Part shown: positions 16,465-23,671 of the stretch, piece by piece
Numbering within the stretch: position 1 is the first letter of the stretch
How the letters are laid out: each line of letters starts with the position of its first letter
NCBI RefSeq assembly: GCF_018617485.1
Contig: NZ_JACSKH010000001.1
Span: 868,001 to 932,000, forward strand
Source: Exiguobacterium sp. s124
GTDB taxonomy: Bacteria > Bacillota > Bacilli > Exiguobacteriales > Exiguobacteriaceae
DNA: 64,000 nucleotides
Reading direction: 5' to 3'
Position numbers and translations under genes: made by a program
The notes under the pieces: model-generated
Seen by the model: the letters and a program-made list of their open reading frames with translations, nothing else
What the model was told of the DNA's origin: nothing
Database searches by the model: none

Positions 16465-17337
16465 ATGAATTATATGAAGCCAGTATTGGCACTTACTATT
16501 GGAGCAGTCGCATTTACAGGAGCACTTCCGAAAGTCGGGGCGGAGGCAATCGTCAACGACACGATCGTCACACTCGGGGAGTCGCTATCTTCGGAGCAAC
16601 AAAAATGGGTACTCGAGCGTATGGACGCGCCGGAAGGAATCGAACCGATTATCACAACGGCCGCGGATGAAGAAAAATATTTGGGAGATTCTGTCCCACA
16701 AGCGCAACGTGGAGGCGGGATGTATTCATCTGCACGAATCAAATTGACGGACGGTACCGGTCTTGATATTCAAACTGAAAATGTGACATGGGTCACGAAG
16801 GATATGTATGCGAACGCGCTTGTCACGGCAGGTGTGACGGATGCCGACATCTATATCACGTCACCGATTAACGTGACGGGGACATCCGCTCTGACAGGCA
16901 TCATGAAGGCGTATGATCAAACAGCAGCCGAAACGGGAATCGAATTGTCTGAAGAGCGCAAAGAACTTGCGCAAGAAGAGTTGGCGGTCACGTCTGAAAT
17001 CGGAAAGACGGTTGGTCAAGAGGACGTAGCAGGTCTCATGAACGAGATTAAAGCCGAGATTGCGAATCAGATGCCGGAGACGAACATTGAGATTCGTGAC
17101 ATCGTCATTCAAGTACTGAACCAAAATAACGTTCAATTATCCGAAGCACAACTCGACCAATTGACGACGCTGTTTGAGAACATGCAACAAGCAAATCTTG
17201 ACTGGTCTGCAATCAGTAACGGATTAAAAGATGCGGGTCAAGACGTACAAGCTTTCCTTGAGCAAGAGGAAGTGCAAGGATTTTTCGCGAGATTGTTCGA
17301 AGCAATCAGCAACTTCTTTAAATCGCTCACGAATTGA
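16465..17337 (+). CDS. Secreted DUF1002-family protein (YpuA-like)
   Basis: 290 residues with a cleavable signal peptide (MNYMKPVLALTIGAVAFTGALPKVGAEA). The mature part carries the DUF1002 pattern: TLGESLSSEQQKWVLERM near the N-terminus, then MYSSARIKLTDGTGLDIQTEN, and ADIYITSPINVTGTSALTGI at about 130. The C-terminal half is helical (EIANQMPETNIEIRDIVIQVL). DUF1002 proteins (B. subtilis YpuA) are cell-envelope proteins of unknown role, linked to envelope-stress responses. AAGGAG lies 9 bp from ATG 16465. No close partner gene. Confidence 0.85.
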   Translation: MNYMKPVLALTIGAVAFTGALPKVGAEAIVNDTIVTLGESLSSEQQKWVLERMDAPEGIEPIITTAADEEKYLGDSVPQAQRGGGMYSSARIKLTDGTGLDIQTENVTWVTKDMYANALVTAGVTDADIYITSPINVTGTSALTGIMKAYDQTAAETGIELSEERKELAQEELAVTSEIGKTVGQEDVAGLMNEIKAEIANQMPETNIEIRDIVIQVLNQNNVQLSEAQLDQLTTLFENMQQANLDWSAISNGLKDAGQDVQAFLEQEEVQGFFARLFEAISNFFKSLTN

Positions 17338-17435
17338 TTGTGTGTCATTGTGGAAAAATAGAAAAGTGGATATAAACATCATTGAACTGGGTAAATAACT
17401 CTCATCTATTATCCAATTATTAAGGAGGAATCGTT

Positions 17436-17849
17436 ATGCTCGGTGGGGTCCCGCTACATCCATTGCTCGTGCACGCTCCGATTGGTCTACTATTGTTTGG
17501 GACGTTCTTAATTTTACTCAGTTTCAAATGGACAAGTTTTCGACTGTTTGCACTCGTCACACTCGTTGCGGGATTACTTTCAGGTGGGGTCGCCTTTCTA
17601 TCCGGTGATAGTGCCGAGGAGTATGCAGAAGCAAATCTTCCTTCGGTCACAGAAGCGATGATTGAAAACCATGAACATTTTGCCTTGTATAGTTTGATTG
17701 CGTTTGGCATCACGATTGTTTTGCTTGCTGTCGGATATCGTGCGAAAGGGAAGCTGTGGACCACACTTAGTTTCGTGATCGCACTCATTGGAGCAGGACT
17801 CCTTGCTTACGCCGGTCACCTCGGTGGTCAAATGGTATATGCACAGTAA
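17436..17849 (+). CDS. DUF2231-family membrane protein
   Basis: 137 residues with four predicted membrane segments (about 13-33, 38-55, 80-103, 110-130). The start LGGVPLHPLLVHAPIGLLLFG has the HPxxVHxPIG motif that defines DUF2231, and a conserved His occurs again in ENHEHFALYSL and AGHLGGQMVY, so heme or metal binding has been suggested for such families. Function unknown. A strong AAGGAGG site precedes the ATG, and it has its own terminator. Confidence 0.85.
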   Translation: MLGGVPLHPLLVHAPIGLLLFGTFLILLSFKWTSFRLFALVTLVAGLLSGGVAFLSGDSAEEYAEANLPSVTEAMIENHEHFALYSLIAFGITIVLLAVGYRAKGKLWTTLSFVIALIGAGLLAYAGHLGGQMVYAQ

Positions 17850-17853
17850 ATAC

Positions 17854-17895
17854 AAAAAACGTCCGTTTCCTTGATTGTGGAGCGGACGTTTAATA
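17854..17895 (+). terminator. Terminator after DUF2231 gene
   Basis: Stem AAACGTCCG / CGGACGTTT with a 17-base loop and short T tail. Confidence 0.75.
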
Positions 17896-17944
17896 TTTAT
17901 ATACGCATGATGAAAGAGCGATCAGATTGTACAACTGGATTCGC

Positions 17945-18154
17945 TTAGTACCATCTTTTATGGATATAATTTTGAGCCGACTCGTGATCATCGACGATTT
18001 TCAATGTGATACGATTCATCTCTTCCAATAAGTCCGTTAACACGGCCTGTAACTTCTCATCCTCTAAGCCGTGTGCTTGCATGGTCTTGCTGACAATCTG
18101 CTGAACTTGGTCGTGATAGTCATGTTCGCGCGAGACGTCTTTTCGCCAGTTCAT
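17945..18154 (-). CDS. Small acidic helical protein of unknown function, possibly sigma-B controlled
   Basis: 69 residues, soluble, rich in Asp, Glu, His and Gln, largely helical (HDQVQQIVSKTMQAHGLEDE). I do not recognise a family. It is likely a real gene: GGAGGG lies at a normal distance before ATG 18154 (minus strand), and a sigma-B-like promoter (GTTTCG, 15-bp spacer, GGGAAT) lies 27-53 bp upstream. Convergent with the DUF2231 gene and divergent from the infC operon. Confidence 0.65.
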   Translation of the reverse strand: MNWRKDVSREHDYHDQVQQIVSKTMQAHGLEDEKLQAVLTDLLEEMNRITLKIVDDHESAQNYIHKRWY

Positions 18155-18180
18155 GTAAATCCCTCCTTTGTTAATTCATT

Positions 18181-18207
18181 ATTCCCTTTGAAAAGGTATT
18201 GCGAAAC
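18181..18207 (-). promoter_or_regulatory. Sigma-B-like promoter
   Basis: On the minus strand GTTTCG (18207-18202), 15-bp spacer, GGGAAT (18186-18181), close to the general-stress consensus GTTTAA-N13-15-GGGTAT (4/6 and 5/6 matches). Confidence 0.4.
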
Positions 18208-18266
18208 GAGAGAATGACTGGTATCATCATAAAAGTGTGAGCTACCAATTATTCATGCGCGATATC

Positions 18267-18295
18267 TTGACATCTTTTCCTGCTAGTGCTAAGAT
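18267..18295 (+). promoter_or_regulatory. Promoter of the infC-rpmI-rplT operon
   Basis: Consensus TTGACA (18267-18272), 17-bp spacer, TAAGAT (18290-18295). Confidence 0.8.
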
Positions 18296-18302
18296 GACAT
18301 AG

Positions 18303-18450
18303 TGATTAAAAACAACAAAGCAGAAGCACCCGCTTTTCACCTCGTCTGAAAATCATCAGGCAGGTCCATCAAGTTCTTGGTTCAATCGGCATCGTCTGCC
18401 GTTTTATGACCTCAACTGATGTGTGGGTGGGAAACTGCCGACGCTTTTTT
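18303..18450 (+). promoter_or_regulatory. Ribosomal protein L20 leader (autoregulatory attenuator)
   Basis: The leader shows the Bacillota L20-leader layout: early GC-rich helices including CAGAAGCACCCGC and CATCAAGTTCTTGGTTCAATCGG, then a terminator made from GGCATCGTCTGCCG-type arms and CGTCGGCAG (minus) ending in T7 near 18450. L20 (rplT, last gene of the operon) binds such leaders as a 23S rRNA mimic and promotes termination. Confidence 0.85.
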
Positions 18451-18510
18451 TATTGCCATGTTGTCTTGTCAATCTAAATCTCGTGCAATTGCACGATGGA
18501 GGTGCTAACC

Positions 18511-19026
18511 ATTAGCAAAGAGCTCTTTATCAACGAAAACATTCGTGCCCGTGAAGTACGTCTCATTGGCGCAGACGGCGCACAACTCGGTGTGAAATCG
18601 CGTAACGATGCGTTACGTTTAGCTGAAGAAGCGGAACTAGACTTAGTCTTAGTCGCGGATAAGGCGAATCCACCGGTCGCTAAAATTATGGATTATGGGA
18701 AGTACCGTTTCGAACTCCAGAAAAAGGAGAAAGAAGCGCGTAAAAACCAAAAAGTCATCCAAATGAAAGAAGTACGTCTCAGTCCAACAATCGAGGACAA
18801 CGATTTCCAAACAAAATTGCGTAACGCACGCAAGTTCCTTGAAAAAGGTAACAAGGTGAAGGCTTCGATTCGTTTCCGCGGACGTGCCATCACACACTCG
18901 GAAATCGGGAAACGTGTTTTGGACAAAATGGCAGCGGAATGTGCCGATTTGGCAACAGTTGAACAAAAGCCGAAGATGGAAGGACGCAGCATGTTCTTAG
19001 TGCTGGCTCCGAACAAAGAAGATTAA
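18511..19026 (+). CDS. infC: Translation initiation factor IF-3, AUU start codon
   Basis: 171 residues; blocks premature subunit joining and checks start-codon choice. The N-domain starts [20 protein letters not shown], and the C-domain has [26 protein letters not shown] and [18 protein letters not shown] place the start at ATT 18511, six bases after TGGAGGTG (18497-18504). The in-frame ATG at 18496 overlaps that ribosome site and cannot use it. An AUU start is typical of infC and lets IF-3 repress its own synthesis. First gene of infC-rpmI-rplT, downstream of the L20 leader. Confidence 0.95.
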   Translation: MSKELFINENIRAREVRLIGADGAQLGVKSRNDALRLAEEAELDLVLVADKANPPVAKIMDYGKYRFELQKKEKEARKNQKVIQMKEVRLSPTIEDNDFQTKLRNARKFLEKGNKVKASIRFRGRAITHSEIGKRVLDKMAAECADLATVEQKPKMEGRSMFLVLAPNKED

Positions 19027-19056
19027 TCATCGATTCTCAGTGGGGAGGAAATACTC

Positions 19057-19251
19057 ATGCCGAAAATGAAATCGCACCGCGGTGCTTCAAAACGTTTCAA
19101 ACGTACAGCATCAGGTAAACTCAAGCGTTCACACGCTTACACAAGTCACTTGTTCGCAAACAAATCGACTAAAGCGAAACGTAAGCTCCGTAAAGGCGCT
19201 ATCGTATCAGCTGGAGACTTCAAACGCATTCGCAACATGATCGCGAAGTAA
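19057..19251 (+). CDS. rpmI: 50S ribosomal protein L35
   Basis: 64 residues, very basic, starting [20 protein letters not shown] after Met, with the typical [17 protein letters not shown] segment. Standard L35 length. Lies 30 bp after infC and 28 bp before rplT with a GGAGGA site. Confidence 0.97.
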   Translation: MPKMKSHRGASKRFKRTASGKLKRSHAYTSHLFANKSTKAKRKLRKGAIVSAGDFKRIRNMIAK

Positions 19252-19279
19252 TACAGAAACAATTTAGGAGGGAATCCAT

Positions 19280-19639
19280 ATGCCACGCGTAAAAGGCGGT
19301 TATACGACTCGTCAACGTCGTAAAAAGCAAATTAAACTTGCCAAAGGATACTTTGGTTCGAAACACATTCTATTTAAAGTAGCAAAACAACAGGTCATGA
19401 AGTCACTCATGTACGCTTACCGTGACCGTCGTCAGAAGAAACGTGATTTCCGTCGTCTTTGGATCACACGTATCAATGCGGCAGCACGCACAAACGGTCT
19501 CTCATACAGCCGTATGATGCACGGCCTCAAGCTTGCAGGAATCGACATCAACCGTAAGATGCTTGCTGAGCTTGCTGTGACAGATGCACAGGCATTCGCG
19601 TCACTCGCTGAAACAGCTAAATCAAAATTGAACGCGTAA
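19280..19639 (+). CDS. rplT: 50S ribosomal protein L20
   Basis: 119 residues. The long basic N-terminal tail ([20 protein letters not shown]) inserts into 23S rRNA, and the globular half has [22 protein letters not shown]. Besides its role in large-subunit assembly, it is the expected repressor acting on the leader at 18303-18450. GGAGGG precedes the ATG; a strong terminator follows. Confidence 0.98.
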   Translation: MPRVKGGYTTRQRRKKQIKLAKGYFGSKHILFKVAKQQVMKSLMYAYRDRRQKKRDFRRLWITRINAAARTNGLSYSRMMHGLKLAGIDINRKMLAELAVTDAQAFASLAETAKSKLNA

Positions 19640-19649
19640 TCGTTCAATC

Positions 19650-19687
19650 GAAAGCGCCGAGACATTCTCTCGGCGCTTTCTTTTTTC
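19650..19687 (+). terminator. Terminator of the infC operon
   Basis: Perfect 13-bp stem GAAAGCGCCGAGA / TCTCGGCGCTTTC with 5-base loop and T run. Confidence 0.95.
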
Positions 19688-19725
19688 TTCAGAATTTCTT
19701 AAAATTAAGAGAAGGAGGAAATCGT

Positions 19726-19980
19726 ATGAACCAATCGGTTGTCGCAATCGTTGCCCTTGCTCTGATTGTCTTGAACGTTTATACCTATATTCAGGCAAAG
19801 CGTTATACGCACGGCGATGGTGATTTCAACGTGCTATACGCTTATGCGGGAGGAGCCATTGGTGCCTTGTTCGGTCTCCATTTGACACGCAAAAAGACCG
19901 TTCATGCCCCAAAATTGCTTCAATTACAAGTATTGATTTTAGCGGTAGGCTGGTCTTTAATGATTTTAGTACTGCTATAA
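19726..19980 (+). CDS. DUF1294-like membrane protein (YsdA-type)
   Basis: 84 residues with an N-terminal membrane helix (about 4-20), a short polar stretch and two further helices (about 40-55, 66-83). The AYAGGAIGALFGLHLTRKKT region resembles the GGxxGAxxGMxxxRHK core of DUF1294, although the typical DK-A motif is divergent. In Bacillus a DUF1294 gene (ysdA) also follows rplT, which supports the call. Function unknown. Strong GGAGGA site before the ATG. Confidence 0.7.
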   Translation: MNQSVVAIVALALIVLNVYTYIQAKRYTHGDGDFNVLYAYAGGAIGALFGLHLTRKKTVHAPKLLQLQVLILAVGWSLMILVLL

Positions 19981-20004
19981 GTGGAGATAGAGGAGGAACA
20001 TCCG

Positions 20005-20487
20005 GTGAACTGGACAACATTGTTTGATCGGCAGCGCGAATTAGACGAGCGGATCAAAGAACAACATGGATTATCCGGCAATCAATTTGATGAACGGTTA
20101 CTGGCGCTGCTTGTCGAGCTCGGTGAACTGGCTAACGAAACACGTAGCTTTAAGTTTTGGTCGAAGAAAGGACCGTCGCCTCAAGATGTGATCTTAGAAG
20201 AATATGTAGACGGCATTCATTTTTTACTGTCACTCGGCCTTGCGCTTGGGTATGAACGAGACGCATTTCCTGCGGGAAGCTCATATCTTGATGCGACTGA
20301 TGCTTTTTTAGATATTTATCGAAAAGTGACGAACTTTGGTCTTTCGAAAACAGAAGCGATGTACGAGACGCTGATGGCAGCGTATCTTGAACTAGGATAT
20401 ACGCTTGGCTTCAACGAGCAGCTGATCCTCATGGCATATATGAATAAAAATGAAGTGAACCATGAGCGACAGCGATTAGGCTATTAA
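20005..20487 (+). CDS. Dimeric (all-alpha) dUTP diphosphatase
   Basis: 160 residues. It hydrolyses dUTP to dUMP and pyrophosphate, keeping uracil out of DNA. The all-alpha NTP-pyrophosphatase metal-binding motif is visible: LLVELGELANETRSFKFW (ExxE) and, about 30 residues later, EEYVDGIHFLLSLG (ExxD). GTG 20005 is chosen, with AGGAGGA just upstream; GTG 19981 at the head of the same frame has no ribosome site and directly abuts the previous stop codon. It lies between the ysdA-like gene and the M42 peptidase. Confidence 0.85.
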   Translation: MNWTTLFDRQRELDERIKEQHGLSGNQFDERLLALLVELGELANETRSFKFWSKKGPSPQDVILEEYVDGIHFLLSLGLALGYERDAFPAGSSYLDATDAFLDIYRKVTNFGLSKTEAMYETLMAAYLELGYTLGFNEQLILMAYMNKNEVNHERQRLGY

Positions 20488-20506
20488 TGAAAAGGAGCGG
20501 ATTGGG

Positions 20507-21586
20507 ATGAATGAATCATTACATATGTTAAAACGCCTGACAGACGCGACTGGCGTCCCGGGAAATGAGGGTGAAGTCCGTCAATTGATGCGTGAATATC
20601 TTGAACCACATGTCGAGTCGTTTGAACAGGACGGTCTTGGAAGTTTGTTCGGTCAAGTGACAGGAGACACAGAAGGTCCCCGTGTGATGATTGCAGGTCA
20701 TATGGATGAAGTCGGCTTTATGGTCACACGTATAGAGGAAGGCGGCTTCCTACGCTTCCAGGCGCTTGGTGGATGGTGGAACCAAGTCTTATTGGCACAA
20801 CGAATGGATGTGGTGACGCGTTCTGGCGAGAAAATTCCAGGAGTAATCGGTGCGAAACCACCACACGTCCTTCCACTTGAAGCACGTAAAAAACCAGTTG
20901 AAATCAAAGACATGTTTTTAGATATCGGAGCGACATCAAAAGACGAAGTGGCTGAATGGGGAATTCGTCCGGGGGATACGGTCGTCCCGCATTGCGAATT
21001 CACGGTCATGAAAAATGAGAATTTCTTGATGGCGAAAGCTTGGGATAACCGTATTGGCTGTGCAATTGCAATTGAAGCTGCAAAACGTCTGAAAGAAGAA
21101 TCGTTCCCAGGTGTCGTCTTTACAGGAGCGACGGTTCAAGAAGAAGTTGGATTACGTGGAGCTGTCACGGCGGCCAACTTGATTCAACCGGATGTGGCGA
21201 TTGCGGTCGATACAGGAATTCCAAGTGACACACCTGGAATGACGCCTGCAGAAGGATTATCGAAGCTCGGCGATGGCGTTCAGGTCATCTTCTTTGATGC
21301 AACGACGGTGACGAATCCACGTCTCGTCGACCTCATTGTCGATGTAGCGAAAGAAAACGACATCAAATACCAACTCGATTTGACACCAGGAGGCGGAACG
21401 GATGCAGGACGATTCCATTTGTCTGGGATTGGAATGCCGGCGATCGCGTTGACGGTACCTGTACGTTATTTACACACGAATGTGTCAATCATTCATAAAG
21501 ATGACTACGAGGCAGCGATTGAACTTGTTGTCGCATTGACGAAACGCTTAGACCACGAGACGGTCCAATGGTTGAAAGAGGGATAA
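20507..21586 (+). CDS. M42-family aminopeptidase (YsdC-like)
   Basis: 359 residues. Co-catalytic zinc or cobalt aminopeptidase forming large tetrahedral complexes that degrade peptides in the cytosol. Metal ligands and catalytic residues are visible: AGHMDEVGFM (His), AKAWDNRIGCAI (bridging Asp), VQEEVGLRGA (catalytic Glu then metal Glu), VAIAVDTGIPSD (Asp) and the C-terminal VRYLHTNVSIIHKDD (His). Members were annotated formerly as endoglucanase or glutamyl aminopeptidase; substrate preference cannot be told. One base before the following methyltransferase gene. Confidence 0.93.
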   Translation: MNESLHMLKRLTDATGVPGNEGEVRQLMREYLEPHVESFEQDGLGSLFGQVTGDTEGPRVMIAGHMDEVGFMVTRIEEGGFLRFQALGGWWNQVLLAQRMDVVTRSGEKIPGVIGAKPPHVLPLEARKKPVEIKDMFLDIGATSKDEVAEWGIRPGDTVVPHCEFTVMKNENFLMAKAWDNRIGCAIAIEAAKRLKEESFPGVVFTGATVQEEVGLRGAVTAANLIQPDVAIAVDTGIPSDTPGMTPAEGLSKLGDGVQVIFFDATTVTNPRLVDLIVDVAKENDIKYQLDLTPGGGTDAGRFHLSGIGMPAIALTVPVRYLHTNVSIIHKDDYEAAIELVVALTKRLDHETVQWLKEG

Positions 21587-21587
21587 T

Positions 21588-22334
21588 ATGACGAAGATTA
21601 CGTCTACGAAGAGCGAGACGATTAAACGATTAAAACGATTGATGACGAAAAAAGGACGCCAAGAAACCGGTCAATTCCTCGTAGAAGGAGAACATCTGGT
21701 CGATGAGGCGATTCGAGCAGGTCGACTTGTACAACTCATCATGGCTGAATCATACGTACCGAAAAAGACGTGGCGCATCGAGGACATGCCGGTTCTCGAA
21801 TTATCTGATCACGTCGCTGATCTTTTGTCGGAAACAGAAAAGACACAAGGTGTGTTTGCGGTCGTGAAGATGACACCGGTCGAGCGCAAGATGAAGAAAG
21901 TTCTCGTGTTAGACCGAGTGCAAGACCCAGGTAACCTTGGTACGATGATTCGGACTGCAGATGCGGCCGGATTTGATACGGTACTCCTTGGGAAAGGAAC
22001 GGTTGATCCGTTCAATGCGAAAGTCGTTCGTGCGACACAAGGTTCCCTGTTTCACGTGAATGTGACTTCGGTTGATTTGCTTGATAAACTACCTGAACTG
22101 AAAGAAGAAGGGTTCCATGTGTACGGGACAGCCCTCTCGAAAGCGACATCATATGAGCAGGTAGCATTTGAGGATAAGATTGCCTTAGTCATCGGAAATG
22201 AAGCACAAGGGGTACATGCCGATGTATTGGCTCTTTGTGATACCCGAGTCCATATTCCGGTACTCGGTGAGGCGGAATCGCTCAATGCAGCGGTCGCTGC
22301 TGGTATTTTAATGTATCGCATCGCTTTACAATAA
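21588..22334 (+). CDS. SpoU/TrmH-family RNA 2'-O-methyltransferase (YsgA-like)
   Basis: 248 residues. The N-terminal substrate-binding domain (about 1-95) includes RQETGQFLVEGEHLVDEAI. The SPOUT domain has the knot motifs VLDRVQDPGNLGTMIRTADAAG (motif 1), ALVIGNEAQGVHADV (motif 2) and VHIPVLGEAESLNAAVAAGI (motif 3). It methylates a ribose in rRNA, probably 23S, using SAM; the exact site is unknown. In Bacillus ysgA likewise precedes pheST. Its stop codon abuts the pheS leader promoter. Confidence 0.92.
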   Translation: MTKITSTKSETIKRLKRLMTKKGRQETGQFLVEGEHLVDEAIRAGRLVQLIMAESYVPKKTWRIEDMPVLELSDHVADLLSETEKTQGVFAVVKMTPVERKMKKVLVLDRVQDPGNLGTMIRTADAAGFDTVLLGKGTVDPFNAKVVRATQGSLFHVNVTSVDLLDKLPELKEEGFHVYGTALSKATSYEQVAFEDKIALVIGNEAQGVHADVLALCDTRVHIPVLGEAESLNAAVAAGILMYRIALQ

Positions 22335-22336
22335 TC

Positions 22337-22365
22337 TTGTCAGCACGTGAAAAACGTGATAGGTT
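22337..22365 (+). promoter_or_regulatory. pheST promoter
   Basis: TTGTCA (22337-22342), 17-bp spacer, TAGGTT (22360-22365). Confidence 0.6.
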
Positions 22366-22371
22366 AAACAC

Positions 22372-22618
22372 ATCGATGAATAGATTATGACGTTGAAAGA
22401 ACATAGTAAGCGAATGACCGATTCCGTTCAGGGAGCATAGGCCGTGACTGAAAGCCTAAGCTGGAATCGTCGCTGAATTCACTCTGGAGTCGTGTTGGAG
22501 ACAACACCGGTTTGGCATCTCGATAACGATGCTCTCAAGTGGGCCAATGATTGGCCAAGTAGGGTGGTACCGCGATGATTCGTCCCTTCAGTCAACGACT
22601 GAAGGGACTTTTTTATGT
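22372..22618 (+). promoter_or_regulatory. T-box leader of pheST
   Basis: T-box AGGGTGGTACCGCG at 22561-22574, then a terminator GTCCCTTCAGTC / GACTGAAGGGAC with T tail (about 22583-22615). Stem I covers about 22378-22500; the sequence GAATTCACTC near 22475-22485 offers a TTC (Phe) specifier in the expected place. Uncharged tRNA-Phe would promote read-through. Confidence 0.92.
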
Positions 22619-22636
22619 AGAGGAGGAAGTGAACAC

Positions 22637-23659
22637 ATGAAAGAGCAATTAGAACAGTTACAAATGGAAGCACTTGAAGAAATCAAGCAGGCATCCACAC
22701 AAAAATCATTAAATGACGTTCGCATCAAATATTTAGGTAAGAAAGGACCGATGACCGAGGTACTTCGTGGGATGGGCAAGCTATCCGCTGAGGAACGTCC
22801 AGTCATTGGTGAATTGGCGAACACGGTTCGTACTTCGATTCAAAGTACGCTTGACGCTCGAATCGAAGAAGTGAAGGCGATTGAACTGGAAGAGAAGTTA
22901 AAAGCGGAAACGCTCGATGTGACGCTTCCGGGACGTACATCGGCTCCTGGACACCGTCACCTGTTGCAACAAATCATCGACGAGATGGAAGATTTATTCG
23001 TTGGACTCGGATATACGATTGCAGAAGGTCCTGAAGTCGAAACAGATCTATATAACTTTGAAATGCTCAACTTACCAAAAGACCATCCGGCACGCGATAT
23101 GCAAGACTCGTTCTACATTACCGAGGAAACTTTGCTACGTACACATACGTCACCTGTACAGGCACGCACGATGTTAGAGGCGAATGGGAAACCGATTCGC
23201 ATCATTTGCCCAGGGAAAGTATATCGTCGTGATGAAGATGATGCGACGCACTCACATCAATTCATGCAAATCGAAGGGCTCGTCGTCGATGAGTCGATTT
23301 CAATGGCAGATTTAAAAGGCACGCTTGAGGTGTTCGTGAAACAATTGTTCGGGGAAACACGCGAAATTCGTCTTCGTCCAAGCTTTTTCCCATTCACGGA
23401 GCCATCAGTTGAAGTCGATATTTCATGCTTCAAGTGTGGAGGCAAAGGTTGTAACGTCTGTAAAGGAACTGGATGGATTGAAATTCTCGGAGGCGGGATG
23501 GTACATCCACATGTGTTAGAGATGGCAGGCTATGACTCGTCAAAAGTATCAGGGTTCGCATTCGGAATCGGAGTTGAGCGTATGGCGATGCTCAAACACG
23601 GTGTCGATGACATCCGCCACTTCTACACAAATGACTTACGCTTCATCGAGCAATTCTAA
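22637..23659 (+). CDS. pheS: Phenylalanyl-tRNA synthetase alpha subunit
   Basis: 340 residues; catalytic subunit of the (alpha-beta)2 class II enzyme. The N-terminal coiled coil (about 1-85) includes [20 protein letters not shown]. The catalytic core has motif 2 ([33 protein letters not shown]) and motif 3 ([14 protein letters not shown]), and a cysteine-rich insert [16 protein letters not shown] typical of Bacillales PheS. ATG 22637 follows GAGGAGG at normal spacing; the frame is open further upstream, but that part is the T-box leader. 12 bp before pheT. Confidence 0.97.
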   Translation: MKEQLEQLQMEALEEIKQASTQKSLNDVRIKYLGKKGPMTEVLRGMGKLSAEERPVIGELANTVRTSIQSTLDARIEEVKAIELEEKLKAETLDVTLPGRTSAPGHRHLLQQIIDEMEDLFVGLGYTIAEGPEVETDLYNFEMLNLPKDHPARDMQDSFYITEETLLRTHTSPVQARTMLEANGKPIRIICPGKVYRRDEDDATHSHQFMQIEGLVVDESISMADLKGTLEVFVKQLFGETREIRLRPSFFPFTEPSVEVDISCFKCGGKGCNVCKGTGWIEILGGGMVHPHVLEMAGYDSSKVSGFAFGIGVERMAMLKHGVDDIRHFYTNDLRFIEQF

Positions 23660-23671
23660 GGAGGAAGACAG

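Noticed and set aside
17374-17395. Sigma-B-like -10 (GGGTAA) ahead of the DUF2231 gene
   Set aside because: The matching -35 has only 3 of 6 consensus bases.
22529-22636. N-terminal extension of pheS by 36 codons
   Set aside because: It covers the T-box antiterminator and terminator; ATG 22637 has a proper ribosome site.
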